From Ixodes scapularis (lineage: Eukaryota; Arthropoda; Arachnida; Ixodida; Ixodidae): a stretch of DNA of 64,000 nucleotides. Positions 23,689 through 35,314 of this stretch are shown here, in pieces. Position 1 is the first letter of the stretch, and every line of letters starts with the position of its first letter. The translations under genes were made by a program, and so were the position numbers. The stretch is taken from positions 34,206,080-34,270,079 of the forward strand of contig NW_024609884.1 in NCBI RefSeq assembly GCF_016920785.2. Reading direction: 5' to 3'. Under the pieces are notes generated by a model. The model saw only the letters and a list, made by a program, of their open reading frames with translations, searched no databases and was not told the DNA's origin.

Positions 23689-23783
23689 ACTGCAGGTAAG
23701 CAATGCACTACACGTACACGAAACGTCTCAAAAACTTTTTTTTAGACTTTTCTTGTATGTGTCATCCTTTGCTTACCTGCAGT
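23689..23783. repeat. 15-bp exact inverted repeat
   Basis: ACTGCAGGTAAGCAA (23689-23703) and TTGCTTACCTGCAGT (23769-23783), separated by 65 bases, immediately beside the telomere-like repeat. Confidence 0.75.
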
Positions 23784-24699
23784 CTGTGGGGGTTGTGTAA
23801 TGATTTATTTTCACAAACTCGTTTGTGCCCTGACTCTATGTTCATAATAATCTTAACATGACCGAGTCCATTCACAGCGCAACGCATCGTATTGGAGCAC
23901 AAGGAGTCGTAACGCTATCGGTCACATGAATACGCAAATACCTTAACCGGACTTAAAAACGTCAAAGTCCACCTCACAAGTGAAACGGTAGGTGCGAGAC
24001 CATCAGTCTTGCATATAAAAAAAATTTACTATAAAGCCACGCGCTAACGCCGGCCTTTGCCACACCACAACACGAAACTCTTGAGATGGAACCCATAGTT
24101 GTTTGTTGTCCCTGTTATATCTCGCCTTGATCAGAGAGAGCCAACAAATCACAAACATCACTTCAGCAGCCAAAAAACGAAGCCCGTGCTTCAAACCCCA
24201 ACGCCTGTTTTAGCCCTACACATCAATGAGCGTCCCGGGGGGTTATTACGTCGAAGAAAGAAATATTTAAGTGGACGAGCAAATACCTATACCACAGTCC
24301 CAAACATCGAGGGTACCAAAACCCAAATCAAGGAATCCTTACCAGTCTGGGTTGGGAAACAGCAAGAAAGAATAATATAAAAATCGTTCGAGTCATTTCA
24401 AAAAAAAAAAAAAAAAAGAGAGAACAATAATTGTGAAGAAAAAGAGAGAAAGATTAAAAAAGATAACAATATGCATGTCCTTGAGATTCTTGCATTTGAA
24501 TAATCTCGACGCCATACAAGCACACACCCTTGTTCGATTTCGGTCACGCATTCATTAACAGCGTAGGTCTCTATATCAACCAGCGCTTAAAAACAGACAT
24601 ACCTATGCTAGGAGTCCGCGAAACTTTGAAATGCGTGAACAACTCGCCAATCTCATTTCGATGTTCCTTTTGCATTTAAACGTGGCACAGAGCACAAAA

Positions 24700-25455
24700 T
24701 CTTCCTAATGACAGCGAGAAGCGGAGCATGTTTGCATTTCCAGTTGTTATCGGGGAGAGTCCTCAGTCTAACAAGTTCGTCCGTCTCCCAGGTCCCTCGC
24801 CCTTCATCCTGCCTCGGCAAACTGCACTCGCCTGATCGAGCAGTGCAACGGCAACACTCTGAGACTCGTCCGATCGATGTATGCTCATTTGTGGCTTTTC
24901 GTTTCTTTTTTGTTTACGCCGGGGATTCCGGGAACAGAAGCTCCCCGTGTCACTTCCTTCGGGTGCTCGCGACCCTGTGCCGATTGCTTTCTTCGCTCGG
25001 TTTTGCCCTGTCTACGTGTGTGTGTTTCTGCGAGTCGCAACGACGTGGTCACTGGTGACTGGAATAAGTGATTCTTTTAGTTTAGCGAAATTGTGTACTT
25101 GCTTCACGCTTGCGAGCTTTCCGCGTGTCCCTGAGCAACTGTGGTCTCTTGTTCTGCCCGCGGTAAACCCAGTCGTCAAGGCCGCAAGGGGAACGTTCTT
25201 GCGCGAGAAGCAACTTCCGATTTCGGGAAGGAAGGGGTCGTCGTTATTTCCGCACGAAAGCATCGCGACGGTGTTCCATAAATGCATTTGTGTGGATCTT
25301 TTTCTGTGTTAAAAAGCACCTTCGGCGTGAAGGTATATGTTTGTATAGCGCAGACTGCCTTTTAATGTACACTCTGCATTTCGATATACCCAACCCGAAA
25401 ATTGTAACGACGTGTTGCTACAGTTTTCGCGAAATAAAAAAAAAAAAAAAAGACT
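24700..25455 (+). other. GC-richer block ending in an A tract
   Basis: Between about 24.7 and 25.3 kb the sequence is GC-richer than its flanks and open for 143 codons (24881-25312), but the translation is Cys/Phe/Leu-rich and unrecognised. It ends with GCGAAAT followed by about 17 A (from 25434). That would fit an untranslated exon or a retroposed transcript with a poly(A) tail; no matching target duplication was found. Confidence 0.25.
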
Positions 25456-26342
25456 TCGGTGCGTTTTTTAATTGTCCATTATAAGTTCCAGCTGTTTAAA
25501 TTAGTCGACTAATGGCGTTGCTTTCCGCGTGACTTCCCTTTTCGTACGACCGACTAACCGCAATTGACTTTTGACGAACTCCGCATCTCTACGTGCTGCT
25601 ATGAAGTATGTATGATAAATAACTACTATTGCGTACATGTCGGCCACCTAAAGAGGTCCAGAAATGAGGAAGGCAATAAAAAGAAAAATGCAGTTTCTAT
25701 GCGGCATTAATTTTCGTGCACCTTTTAATACCGGCGTGTGCCATAACAAAGCTGAATATCAGAAAGCATGCTAACGTCCTTTAGTGCCCCAAATACGCTG
25801 CACCTCAACATTGAAACGGGTAGCGGTAGACATGTACTTCGATGTGTGCCGCGATAAATTAAAAAAACAACAAAAAGACGGGTAGGTTGTTTATACGAGA
25901 CGGCCGCAAAATTTAGGCGTGACAACGTCTACCTGCCGAGTTATAGTGAAGTGAAACGTATGTATCGAATGCACCATATTTATTTTGATGTAACCGAATT
26001 AGTGGAATGAAACACATGTATGAAATAAAACATTTCTTTGTTAGTCACAGGATCAACTGAATGAAACTAATATTTAAACCTGAGGTAACGTTTTCAATTT
26101 TCAACATTGTTTTTGCTTGAAAAAATGAAGGTACTATATTATTATTAGTTATACAGCTAAACGATACACAAGAAACCAAACGAAGCAAATGTCAAGATAC
26201 AACAGCGTATTCAATTACAAGTTACACAGAAAATCGAAAGAAATGCAGATTGAAACGCGAGTCGTATTTTATTTTTGGAGACGAAACTGATCGATGCGAA
26301 GACGCAATTGATTATAGGTCGATGGTAGGATAAATTCAAAAT
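25456..26342. other. No gene seen
   Basis: AT-rich non-coding stretch; nothing recognised on either strand. Confidence 0.4.
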
Positions 26343-26615
26343 ATTAGCGGCGAGATGTTTTGGTGGCGCCCTCCTATGGTTCCCCCTTGTGACGTCATTA
26401 CCTTGCAAACAACAAGTTCGATGGTGTTTGTTATTAGCATGGTGGAAGCCTGAAATCATTGTGCTCTCAAAGTAACACTGCCAACACCGTCGAAATTAAA
26501 GTTCTTTCATTCCTCTTATTTCCGTCGATGGCATACCCTTTCCGACGTCATAGTCAGCTTTTGAGCCAATCGTGGAAGGCCGACCACAGCGACGCTTTCG
26601 GTCGCGCACGTCGCC
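26343..26615 (+). repeat. Solo arm of the 59.3-60.1 kb fold-back family
   Basis: Starts ATTAGCGGCGAGATGTTT and runs through CGTCATTACCTTGC, TTCGATGGTGTTTGT, CCAACACCGTCGAAAT and GACCACAGCGACGCTTTCG. Collinear with 59823-60078 and with the reverse complement of 59263-59534. Confidence 0.75.
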
Positions 26616-27310
26616 AATATCGCAACGTGTCAGCGGTGATGCGGCACCGCGCCTGCCCGAGCTCCGACCGACGCGTATTGCACTGTCTCCGGGATCGGCA
26701 GTACAGTTCACGACTCTGCGACAAAAAACATTTCACGACGAAAAAAAAAAAAGGATTGAAAATTACATTATTTTGGAGATCGTTGCAGATAAATACTTTT
26801 CAGTGGTTGATCGAATGTACATAGCCGGAGACGCTTACATTAACAAGAAACACTGTTAGTGCGATGGCGCGTCACCGCGATCGTTGGGTGGCTCATTCAG
26901 ATAAGAGTTCGACTCGCTCCGCGACCTCTTAATGTGTACTATTTCTGCTTTCAACAATAATACCCTCAGTTGTCACACTGCTATTGACGAGTGTGCGAAA
27001 TCCTAGCCTCCGCTCCCCAGCAATAAAAAATAGGTCAATAATCTCAAACGCCGGCTCTTGTGAAGCAGGAGGGCGCCGCCCATAAAACAATATTTTTTTG
27101 GCTTTTTACAGCATTCTTGGCATCCGTGTTGTTCTTGGAGCTTCGTGACTACGCATTTGTGACGTTCTTGCACTACGATATGTACAAAGGCTTATAAAAG
27201 AAAAAAAAAACGGAGTCCTGACCCCTTTTACTGTGTGATTGCGTTAGCATCAACAAACATGGCGGCGCCCATAGAACAGAGCAGACTCAGCGACAGCTTA
27301 AGAAACCGGG

Positions 27311-27447
27311 GGGCGTGGCGAGCCCCGTGCATCTAATTACCGCTCTACAGTCAATGAGATGAGAACGCCGAAGATCCAATCACGAAGTAAGACGTGCGAA
27401 CATAATGAGCCACGCCCTCCGTTTCTTCGACTGTCAGCGACTGTATG
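27311..27447. repeat. Dispersed repeat, copy 2
   Basis: Second copy of the repeat at 19904-20060, same orientation, with CATAATGAGCCACGCCCTCC and GTTTCTTCGACTGTCAGCGA. Family unknown. Confidence 0.55.
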
Positions 27448-27673
27448 ACATTTCGAGTGACTCCTAATTGAGTAAACGGATTGCGCGCACTCCTCCCTGT
27501 GCGTGCGATTCAAGTCAAACTGAAATACTCCGACGGTTGACGCGAAGCGCGTAGAGCTCGAAAATTCTACTTCCGCCTGAGTGGCCTTGTTCTGCTTGAC
27601 GCCAGCGGTGATCTGGGCGATTTTTTGGCGCCCCTTTTTGATTGTCATATTAGAAGTGTGGGTTCGCTCACCG

Positions 27674-27900
27674 TAGGGTGCCTGCATGTCTGTCTGTCTG
27701 AGGATGAAGACATCCATTGTTGCCCTGAATGCCCAGCGCGTGACGCTCTCGCGCACTCGGTGCGTGACTTGAGCGGTAAAATGACGTCTAAGCATTAGCC
27801 AAAGCTACGCGCTCGAGCTGAGTGACACCGGATTGCGCGCACTTCAAAATGCATAAAAAAACGATTGGGCGAATATGGCTGAGATGTCACCACTCAAGCA
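27674..27900 (+). repeat. Dispersed repeat with TGTCTGTCTG, copy 1
   Basis: Collinear with 36526-36755: TGTCTGTCTGTCTGAGG, CACTCGGTGCGTGACTTG, GCATTAGCCAAAGCTACGCG, and GAGATGTCACCACTCAAGCA at the end. On the minus strand both copies read FTAQVTHRVxESVTRW, so an old coding origin is possible but unproven. Confidence 0.65.
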
Positions 27901-28265
27901 AAAGCGCGCGTGTGTATTAAGGCACTCTAGCTCACCGTGAACATCTGCGACCTAAACGACAACCGGCGGACGTCACTGTAGCTTTATGGTGCCAGAAGCG
28001 TCGAAATGTGATTTATCTGTATCTATGTGCACCCATGCCATTGTGTGATCGGGTGGGTATGTGTAGTTAGTCCTGTTTGATGTGCCGCAAACTAATCATC
28101 TGCTTCACTGGATATTGGCCCATTTTTATGTTGTTACGGTTCAGCGTATAGCAATTAATAATAGAAGCGTGCGAATACCGGCTCCAATCGAATAGCGATT
28201 TCTCATCCCTACCTTTAACACTTCTAAGAAAATTGGTTGCCCTGGCTTTCACTGCGAATGGACTC

Positions 28266-28310
28266 TTAAGGGCCGGGGGGAGGGCTTCGTGCCCTCCCCC
28301 CGGCCCTTAA
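28266..28310. repeat. Perfect 20-bp stem, 5-base loop
   Basis: TTAAGGGCCGGGGGGAGGGC (28266-28285), loop TTCGT, then the exact complement (28291-28310). Very stable GC-rich hairpin in AT-rich DNA. Confidence 0.9.
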
Positions 28311-28428
28311 TACGTTCCAGGTATACGTAATAACCCAATCGGCGGAAAAACCACGTAGTCACTCATCCTAATTTCGTAAAATAATTGTATTTGGTTTAGA
28401 CTGGTTAAGGCGAGCGTGTTGTGAACAT

Positions 28429-28556
28429 GAATACTTAAAATAAAAAGAATAAAAACACGAAGGACTTTTACAGAAAACCACACTCTCTCATTGAATAAAA
28501 GAGTTTGGTTGTCTGTGAAAGTCCTTCGTGTTATTATTCTTTCTATTTTAAGTATT
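28429..28556. mobile_element. Hairpin MITE, ~56-bp arms
   Basis: ATACTTAAAATA...ACACGAAGGACTTT in the left arm pairs with AAAGTCCTTCGTGT...TATTTTAAGTAT in the right arm with few mismatches; the loop is about 15 bases. No coding content. Confidence 0.75.
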
Positions 28557-28730
28557 AATTTTATAATTATGGACATGGTCTTAATAATACTAGATTGGTT
28601 CTCTGAAAGGAACCATCTAACCAGAATCAATTTAGAAGGATTTTTTATTTCTCTGACGTTGGGGTGAGTTGACTGAGTGGTTGGAAATCATTTTATTGTC
28701 TGCCAAAGTAATGGCTGCAGCTTCACCCCT

Positions 28731-28830
28731 CCCCCCCCCCCCCCCCACCCGCCACACACACACGCACACTCGAACCCACAAGTGCACACACACTAGCACA
28801 CACGCACGCACGCACAAGCACACGCATTCC
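28731..28830. repeat. C16 tract and (CA)n microsatellite
   Basis: A pure run of 16 C (28731-28746) joined to an interrupted CA/CGCA repeat. Confidence 0.9.
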
Positions 28831-30454
28831 TGCTCAAATGTTAGAAGTGAGAACCACGCGTCTGGTGAAAATGCCCAAATAAAATCACACAGAAGCATGG
28901 TGTACAAGTTTCAAAGCACGCCTTTCTTTTGGCTATCGATGATGAACAATGTACGATGACTAGATTCGTTTCCTAATTGTACGAAGTGGTCCACATGGGT
29001 AGTTATAAATTTGCGTACGCAGATTCCTGCGTGGCAAGAGAGAGTAAATGCAGGGGGAACATAATAAATATTTTCTAATTCACGCCTTTCCTAGGAATTC
29101 ACTTACCAAGATATGAACGTAGAATTGGAAAGGCGGCCGAGAAAGACGTTTCTCAAGTCACTATTTCAAGGAAATTTTATTGGGTACCTAGGAAGATACC
29201 AAACGACATTAAGAGTCGAATCAAAAGAAGTGCGGCGAGAGAGACGCCACGGACCATTTGCAAGAAGCAAAACAAAAACGTACTGAAATAAAGTCTCTAT
29301 TCTTGTCGTCCGATAATGGGAAGAGAAATTTTACATTTTGTTCTTCGCGCTACCCATTGAGGAGGGATTTAAATAAACATTATTCAATATCAAACACCAA
29401 CTCGTAGTTCCATCGTGGTGTGATACGACTGTGTAACTACATAAAAAGTTTTTTTTTTTGTGTGTGTGTGTGTGTTTCTTACAGATGCTGCGGCGTCATT
29501 TTTGTGGAAGTTACAAGCGATGCTGCTCTAAATGAATATGTGTTCCAAAACTCTAGTGACATTCTATTCTGCTTTAATGTTGCCTGAAGTAAATTCCAAA
29601 CGCCAACTCAGGACAGAGGTTTGGTTACTCGAAACATTGAGCAGTCCTGTCTTAATCCACTGCACAGTCAGAGCGATAGCTGCGACACGTTACGGCGAAG
29701 TCGTTTGGGCATCGGCGTCGCGTTCACTCACCGTAGGGTGGGAGAACGCGAGCGCTCGGAACAAAAATAGACATCTGACCATTTTGTTCCGAACGCTTTC
29801 GTTTCTTTTTTATTGTGCTTCTTCCGGAGCGCGTGAAAGCGCGTCTCTCGGCGCCAGCTCACGGCATCACCAGTGCTACGACGGCATTTTGTTATCGGCT
29901 GTTTCTTTGTAATTTTCCAGAGTGCTCGGGCAGTGGGTGTCGGGTACAACGAAAACCCGAAGTATGGGCCTCCTGCTTTGCCCAGGAGGCGCTGCGAAAA
30001 GGACTTGCTAGGACTTCTTTTTGGTAGTACAAACTTGAGCGTCCCAAACTGTCACGCATGCAGAAGCGTGCCTGCCCTGGTGCGAAACGCAAGATCACGA
30101 GGAAAAGACTCCTTTGGACGTCGTTTCACGCGTTCCAAACTAGAAATGAAAAAAAAAAAAAGAAAAAAGAATGCCTTGTGACACAGTTATTTTGACGTCA
30201 CCACCCAGAGATAAGAGACGCGTACCCTAGCGGTGGGGGCATGAATTTGGTACTTTCGATTGTCTTGCGGCGTTGAATCTAGCCGATTTCGGGCGTCCAA
30301 GGGTGTTTTTTAGTTCTTCAGCACCACACAGAAAGAAAAAGCTCAACCCACGTGCCATAACTACTGCGAGGCTCAATCAGGCGAGCTTGTACTACCCAAA
30401 ATGCGGGCGCCACAGTTTGCTCAAAGTATCAGCGCAGGAGGCCTATAAAGCGGG
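28831..30454. other. No gene seen
   Basis: Non-coding. Contains a (TG)n tract near 29459-29474 and an inverted repeat AGCGCTCGGAACAAAA / TTTTGTTCCGAACGCT (29751-29793). The part just before 30455 may be the start of the LINE ORF1 fragment but was not recognisable. Confidence 0.35.
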
Positions 30455-31060
30455 TTGTTAACATTGTGGCGTAGCTCGCGAGAGGAGCGCGAGACCCCGC
30501 TCGAAACGGTCGCAAAGAAAATGGGCTCCCGCGGAACGTTTTTAACGGCTTTCACCGGCCGAGGTTCATCTGCTGAAATGTCCCGGGATACCTACCGTGA
30601 GGTTCTGCCAACTCTGTTTACAGGTATAATAGTTTTGGACTCTGTATTCGCTCATTGCGACATCACCGGACGCCCTTACAAGATTGACGATTTTCGAGGA
30701 GAAATGGAATTCCGCGGCGTTCTAAACTACCTCACTGGAAACGGCGCGTAACAGATGAACCATGTCTGGCTCTTCACCTTCAACTCTCTGAGAGCGAAGT
30801 GGAAACTTCTCGAATCTAAGGAACTTGTGCTGAAAGAAAAAATAGCCTGCTCATCGATCCCAATGAGTGCGAGGTGCGAATACGGCTCCACTGGATACCA
30901 ATTCACATCAGCGACGACGCAATGCGGAGGGCCCTCGAACCCCACGGAAAGATCAACGAATCGGCCCGAGACGCATGGAGAGCAGAAGGCTTTTAGAATG
31001 TCCAGTTGATGAGAACGCTGGTGAGAATGAGACCGAAGCATCCCCAGCATTCCTGGATAC
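30455..31060 (+). pseudogene. LINE ORF1 (gag-like) fragment
   Basis: Two or three joined frames encode a gag-like domain: IDDFRGEMEFRGVLNYLTG, then an in-frame TAA (30749-30751) where a Tyr is expected, then QMNHVWLFTFNSLRAKWKLL; after a +1 shift LLIDPNECEVRIRLHWIP, HISDDAMRRALEPHGKIN, and VQLMRTLVRMRP. This arrangement (MNHVW, a basic/aromatic RRM-like strand, then LVRM) is that of ORF1 proteins of arthropod LINEs whose next domain is a CCHC knuckle. The knuckle is absent here but present in the LINE at 37.2 kb, which lacks this upstream part. The fragment is broken by stops and shifts, and is not functional. Confidence 0.65.
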
Positions 31061-31700
31061 TAGAGCGAGAGCCAGGATTGCGCGTCTGTTTTCCACGTGT
31101 CACGCGCCGCTATTCGTCGAGATCCGATCACGTGAGGAGCCGGATCAAGTGCCGTGCAGGAAAGTGGACGTTGCACGCGCCCCGGCGTACGTTCCCCTGC
31201 TTTTGAGCGTGCCGCGCGCCTCGAACGCGCGGCGCCGATATAGGGAGTATTCACTGGCGGCCATAGCTGTGTGCGCGAATGCTGAGCGCGTGCTGATGGC
31301 GAGCTTACACAGTTCTTTTGCAACGTGCATTCCGCATCATCAAGAGTGCCGGTCTTAACAGCCTAGTAATGTGAGCTCGTTCTGAGCATGCGATCTAAAC
31401 AGCACCCACAAATATGGCGTCCAGTGAATACACTCTACTCATCGAATTCAGTCACGTGACGAGCGGGATCAACATGCCGTGCAGGAAAGACGGCGCTACG
31501 GAGATCAGGGGATCAGGGGGGTAAAGGTGGGTGAGGAGGAGTGGCAAATCCCGCGCGCCAACATCCTGGGTCCCGAGCAAGGAGGATAGAAGGGTAGGAG
31601 AGGGCATGACGTCGGCCGTGAAGTCTCCACAAGCCATGCTCCCTTGACGCCTCGCCTCTTTCTCATTTTCCTCCTTACTCTCCTCACTTACCATGCCAAC
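31060..31700. repeat. GC-rich dispersed repeat with GTCACGTGA
   Basis: It contains the words CGCCGCTATTCG, ATCACGTGAGGAGC, GTGCAGGAAAG and GGCGCTACGG in order, partly duplicated (31095 on and 31448 on). The same words recur at 34165-34435. Unassigned repeat family. Confidence 0.5.
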
Positions 31701-31980
31701 GTGACCACATCACGTGACCGTAGCTAGCCTTCGTCTTGCTATGGGGTACTAGAATACACCACAGTCTAGCCTTCGATCTGATAAAACCTACTGGACGGAG
31801 CGCGCGCAAGCCTGCAAGGAATCCTTCTACAATCAACCATCCATTTTACACGTGACATGTCACGCGCACCAATCGCCAGAGAGATCTAAGGTCACGCTGG
31901 GCACAAAATCGTTTAAACTTTTTATGACTAGGCTTCACCAATATTGCAACGTGCCCCCTCCTAGTACTTTTAACCTCCTT

Positions 31981-33476
31981 GGTCCCGAGCACTGATCTCT
32001 ATGACAATTGCTGGATCGCGCTTCCCCGCTTGTTCGCTGCCGCGCAAGTGAAGCCACCGGACTTCACTCGCTTGGGATACGATTTGCCGTTTTTGCTAGC
32101 CTTCGCTGCGGTTTTCCAGCGTGCTGTAGACACGTTTTCTGCTCGTTCGTCGTCATTCGCCGAAGAAGTTTTTTGAAGACTCTGTGTATTGTTGAGACTT
32201 GCCGTTGTGAACACGTGGAAAATTTTACGAAAGTGCAGTGTCGCAGGAAAAAGGCACAACGCGTCGAAAGGAAGGGCTGGCGGCGTGTTCAAAGCTTCCT
32301 TGGCACGCCGAAGTGCCGGTGCCGTGTCTCTGTGCCTTCGCACGCTTGGATACCGACCAAGAACCGATGCCGTGTGTATGTGTTTAGCGAATGCAATGTG
32401 CGTGAAGCTGTTCGTGCCTCTGGATCAGCGTCTTTTCCCCTCGCGGTTTAGGAACGAGCTTAATCAAGCGTCCACTAGCGACGGAAGATGGGGGGAAGGT
32501 ACGTCTTTTTTTCGTCCTTAGACGATTTACACAATACCGTGCACAACAGCTCCTCATCACTGATCAGTGCTGGCTTATTATCAACCTACTTAATTGCACT
32601 TGACGTTTGAGCGCGGCTCGCCTAAATGTAATTGGTCAACAGATTGCACACGACCATATCGGCCGCGCTTCAAAGATTTTCATTCTCGCCATCTTGTACT
32701 TTTGCTTTCGAAAACCCCCCTGGCTCCACAACGTTGCCCTATTCGTGCTCCCACGGAATCTATTAGAGTAGATTTGGGACATAGCCGTGGTTAATATAGT
32801 ACATAAGAACACGTACAGATCTTCCCCTTTTATTGATAGCAACTCACCGGAACAGCTGGACGATCCAGAACTCCGTGGCCGATATATATAAATGATCTAA
32901 AGTCATCTACGCGCGACACACGTTCAGAACTTTGGCGCGGCGTCAATTCTTGACCGGTATCCAAGCGTGCGAAGGCACAAAGATGCATCACTCGGCGTGC
33001 CAAGGAAGCTTTGATCACGCCGCGACACCGGCGACACGTTTTCGACGAGTTGTACCTTTTGATACGGCTTCACGCACATTGCACTCGCTAAACACATTCA
33101 CACGGCGTCGGTTCTTGGTCGGTATCCAAGCGCGCGAAGGCACAGAGACGCGGCACTTCGGCGTGCCAAGGAAGCTTTGAACACGCCGCCAGCCCTTCCT
33201 TTCGACGCGTTGTGCCTTTTTCCTGCGACACTGCACTTTCGTAAAATTTTCCACGTGTTCACAACGGCAAGTCTCAACAATACACAGAGTCTCAAAAAAC
33301 TTCCTCGGCGAATGACGACGAACGAGTAGAAAACGTGTCTACAGCACGCTGGAAAACCGCAGCAAAAGGCTAGCAAAACGGGAAATCGTATCCCAGCGGG
33401 GTTGCGTCCGGTGGCTTCACTTGCGGGAGCGGCAAGCGCGATCCAGCAATTGTCATTGAGATCAGTGGTCCCGAGT
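31981..33476. mobile_element. Fold-back element, ~420-bp arms plus extra unit
   Basis: 31981-32410 and the reverse complement of 33066-33476 are closely similar, from the outer TGACAATTGCTGGATCGCGC to the inner GCAATGTGCGTGAAGC. Next to the right arm a further 115-base unit (32938-33057) repeats part of that arm (33107-33221) in tandem: GGTATCCAAGCG, CGTGCCAAGGAAGCTTTGA. Arms are open for up to 186 codons (33098-33658 minus), but the frame differs between arms and no domain is recognised. Non-autonomous element; superfamily unknown. Confidence 0.75.
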
Positions 33477-33710
33477 GAAAGATCGCGAAAGAGAGCGACA
33501 GAACACGAGAGAAAGAAACCAATGTTGCCAGCTGAAGGACGAAAGTCGCAATGGTAATCGCGAAGACTGAAAACTCTCAGCAATATAAACAGTGATAATA
33601 TAACGTTGCAAACTAAATTCTGAGCCATTCTAAGGTTTATAAAAAACAGCATACTCATTACGCTGCATTAACTCCCCTACTGTCGAAATCTCGAAAATCT
33701 GGTAGTTGCG

Positions 33711-33796
33711 CGGTTTCGTATTTACGGGCGCGGCCACCCGCGCCCGAAAATACGAAACTAAACTAGATAACCGAAGCCGGTTATCTGGTTTAGTTT
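33711..33796. repeat. Two adjacent hairpins
   Basis: First stem: GTTTCGTATTT-CGGGCGCGG pairs with CCGCGCCCG-AAAATACGAAAC around CCAC. Second stem: AAACTAAACTAGATAACCG (33755-33773) pairs with CGGTTATCTGGTTTAGTTT (33778-33796) with one mismatch. The stems overlap at their junction. Confidence 0.8.
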
Positions 33797-34068
33797 AGTG
33801 TTGACGGGAGGCCGTACATCTGCGTGCTATGCAAAAAGAAAGCTTCGAAAGGAACGCGAATATCTTTCCACCGGTGAGTTCGTGGATTGTTGAAGTTCAT
33901 GACACTGCTCTGATGATATATTTGTGAAATCGAAGGCAGTTGGTAACCATGTGGGACCCCGAGGGTCTGCCTGCATACTCCGCCGCTTGTGGCAGCCAGA
34001 ATTCATGGGAAAATGGCGGACCTTTTCCTCTAGAGTTAGTATGTATGGTCTCTATGACGGAGATGAAC

Positions 34069-34160
34069 GCGCAACTCTGGCTCCCGTAGAGAGCCTATGC
34101 AGGAACTCCAGTGGACACTAGAGTTCCTGTATAGGCTCCCTACGGGAGCCAGAGTTGCGC
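34069..34160. mobile_element. 46-bp-arm hairpin element
   Basis: GCGCAACTCTGGCTCCCGTA at 34069 pairs with TACGGGAGCCAGAGTTGCGC ending at 34160; the whole 92 bases is nearly a perfect palindrome. A third, single copy of the same arm is at 34444-34488, so the unit also exists singly. Confidence 0.8.
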
Positions 34161-34443
34161 ATTTGTTTTCCCCGCGCCGCCACGCCGCTATTCGCCGAGA
34201 TCCATCACGTGAGGAGCAAAGCATCCGGTGGCGTGCAAGAAAGCCACCTTTACGGTCGCTCCGCCGACGTTTCTGGCACCCCGGCGTATGTTTCCCTGCT
34301 TTCCGCCTCCTTTTCCTCCTCTCCTGTTTGCCATGCGCGGCGGCGCGCGCGGCGCCGCTATTCGCCAAATTTAGTCACGTGAGGAGCGAAGCATCCAGCT
34401 CGTGCGGGAAAGCCGGCGCTACGGCCACGCGCCGAGGCTGAAT

Positions 34444-34488
34444 GCGCAACTCTGCTACCGTAGGTAGCATATACAGGAACTCTAGTGG
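34444..34488. repeat. Single copy of the hairpin arm
   Basis: GCGCAACTCTGCTACCGTAG ... GGAACTCTAGTGG, related to both arms of 34069-34160. Confidence 0.7.
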
Positions 34489-34489
34489 A

Positions 34490-35314
34490 CACGGTCTTCT
34501 TGCGCCCTCTCTTGGCTATTCTCAGCAAAGCGCAGCAAAATGATAATTTCAGCCAAAATACTGCGGAAACCCTTAAGTTCCCCGGGATATCTATAGAGGG
34601 CATTAATACACTCTTGTTTAATACCAACTTGAACCTCAGGATTGTATACCGTTTATTCATGGCCCGGATATATTATTGTTGCATTAGGTCCTATGGGCCT
34701 TTTTGACAAATTTTTATATTTCTTCTCACTGAAATGAAGAATCGTAAAGTTCCCGAGGAATATAATAGCTGCCGACTCATAGCACAAACCGCAGTTAAAA
34801 TTTTGATATTTTAATTACTACTTTTTATTCCTCGAGACCTTCAAATTCGACCCGCTTTTTTGCCCCTGTAAAGTTAGCACTCCGCCGTGCACCAAGAAGC
34901 TTGCGGCCAAGCTACCTTTACGTAGGCCTATCGAAAAAAAGATTTGTACGATGCGTTTGTGACGGCATATTGACTAAGAATGTGGCGGTTATAATATGAC
35001 TATATAATAATTCGATGTTTACAATCAAAATTTGTGCCCTGGATTTCAAAAATAAGCAATTGTTATGTAGGGTCAAAAACACTTGCATTGTATATATTTT
35101 GCTTTGAATTTGCCTGTGTACGCTAAGTTTTAGCTCGGTTCCAGACACAAACTGAACAAAATTCTTTCAGGCGTGTATAACTAGAAATAACTAGAAACAT
35201 AACTAGAACGGCGCCCCGCTGACCGTTCGATAGTGTGTCATTTTGTCTATCTGATTTTATTTATACATATATACGCGTATTAATAAAGAACACAACGACG
35301 ACGACGTTGAAAGG
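34490..35314. other. No gene seen
   Basis: AT-rich DNA without recognised content. AATAAAG occurs at 35282 near a GACGACGACGTT repeat. Confidence 0.4.

Noticed and set aside
24881..25312. 143-codon plus-strand frame in a GC-richer block
   Set aside because: No recognised domain, no convincing splice context; kept only as a described region.
28669..28907. Open frames over (CA)n
   Set aside because: Simple-sequence translation; no coding signal.
31981..32451. THAP-type zinc finger in the fold-back arm
   Set aside because: Cys and His residues are present, but the C2CH spacing does not fit in any one frame.
33098..33658. 186-codon minus-strand frame
   Set aside because: Lies mostly in one arm of a fold-back element; the matching arm carries a different frame with shifts, and no domain is recognisable.
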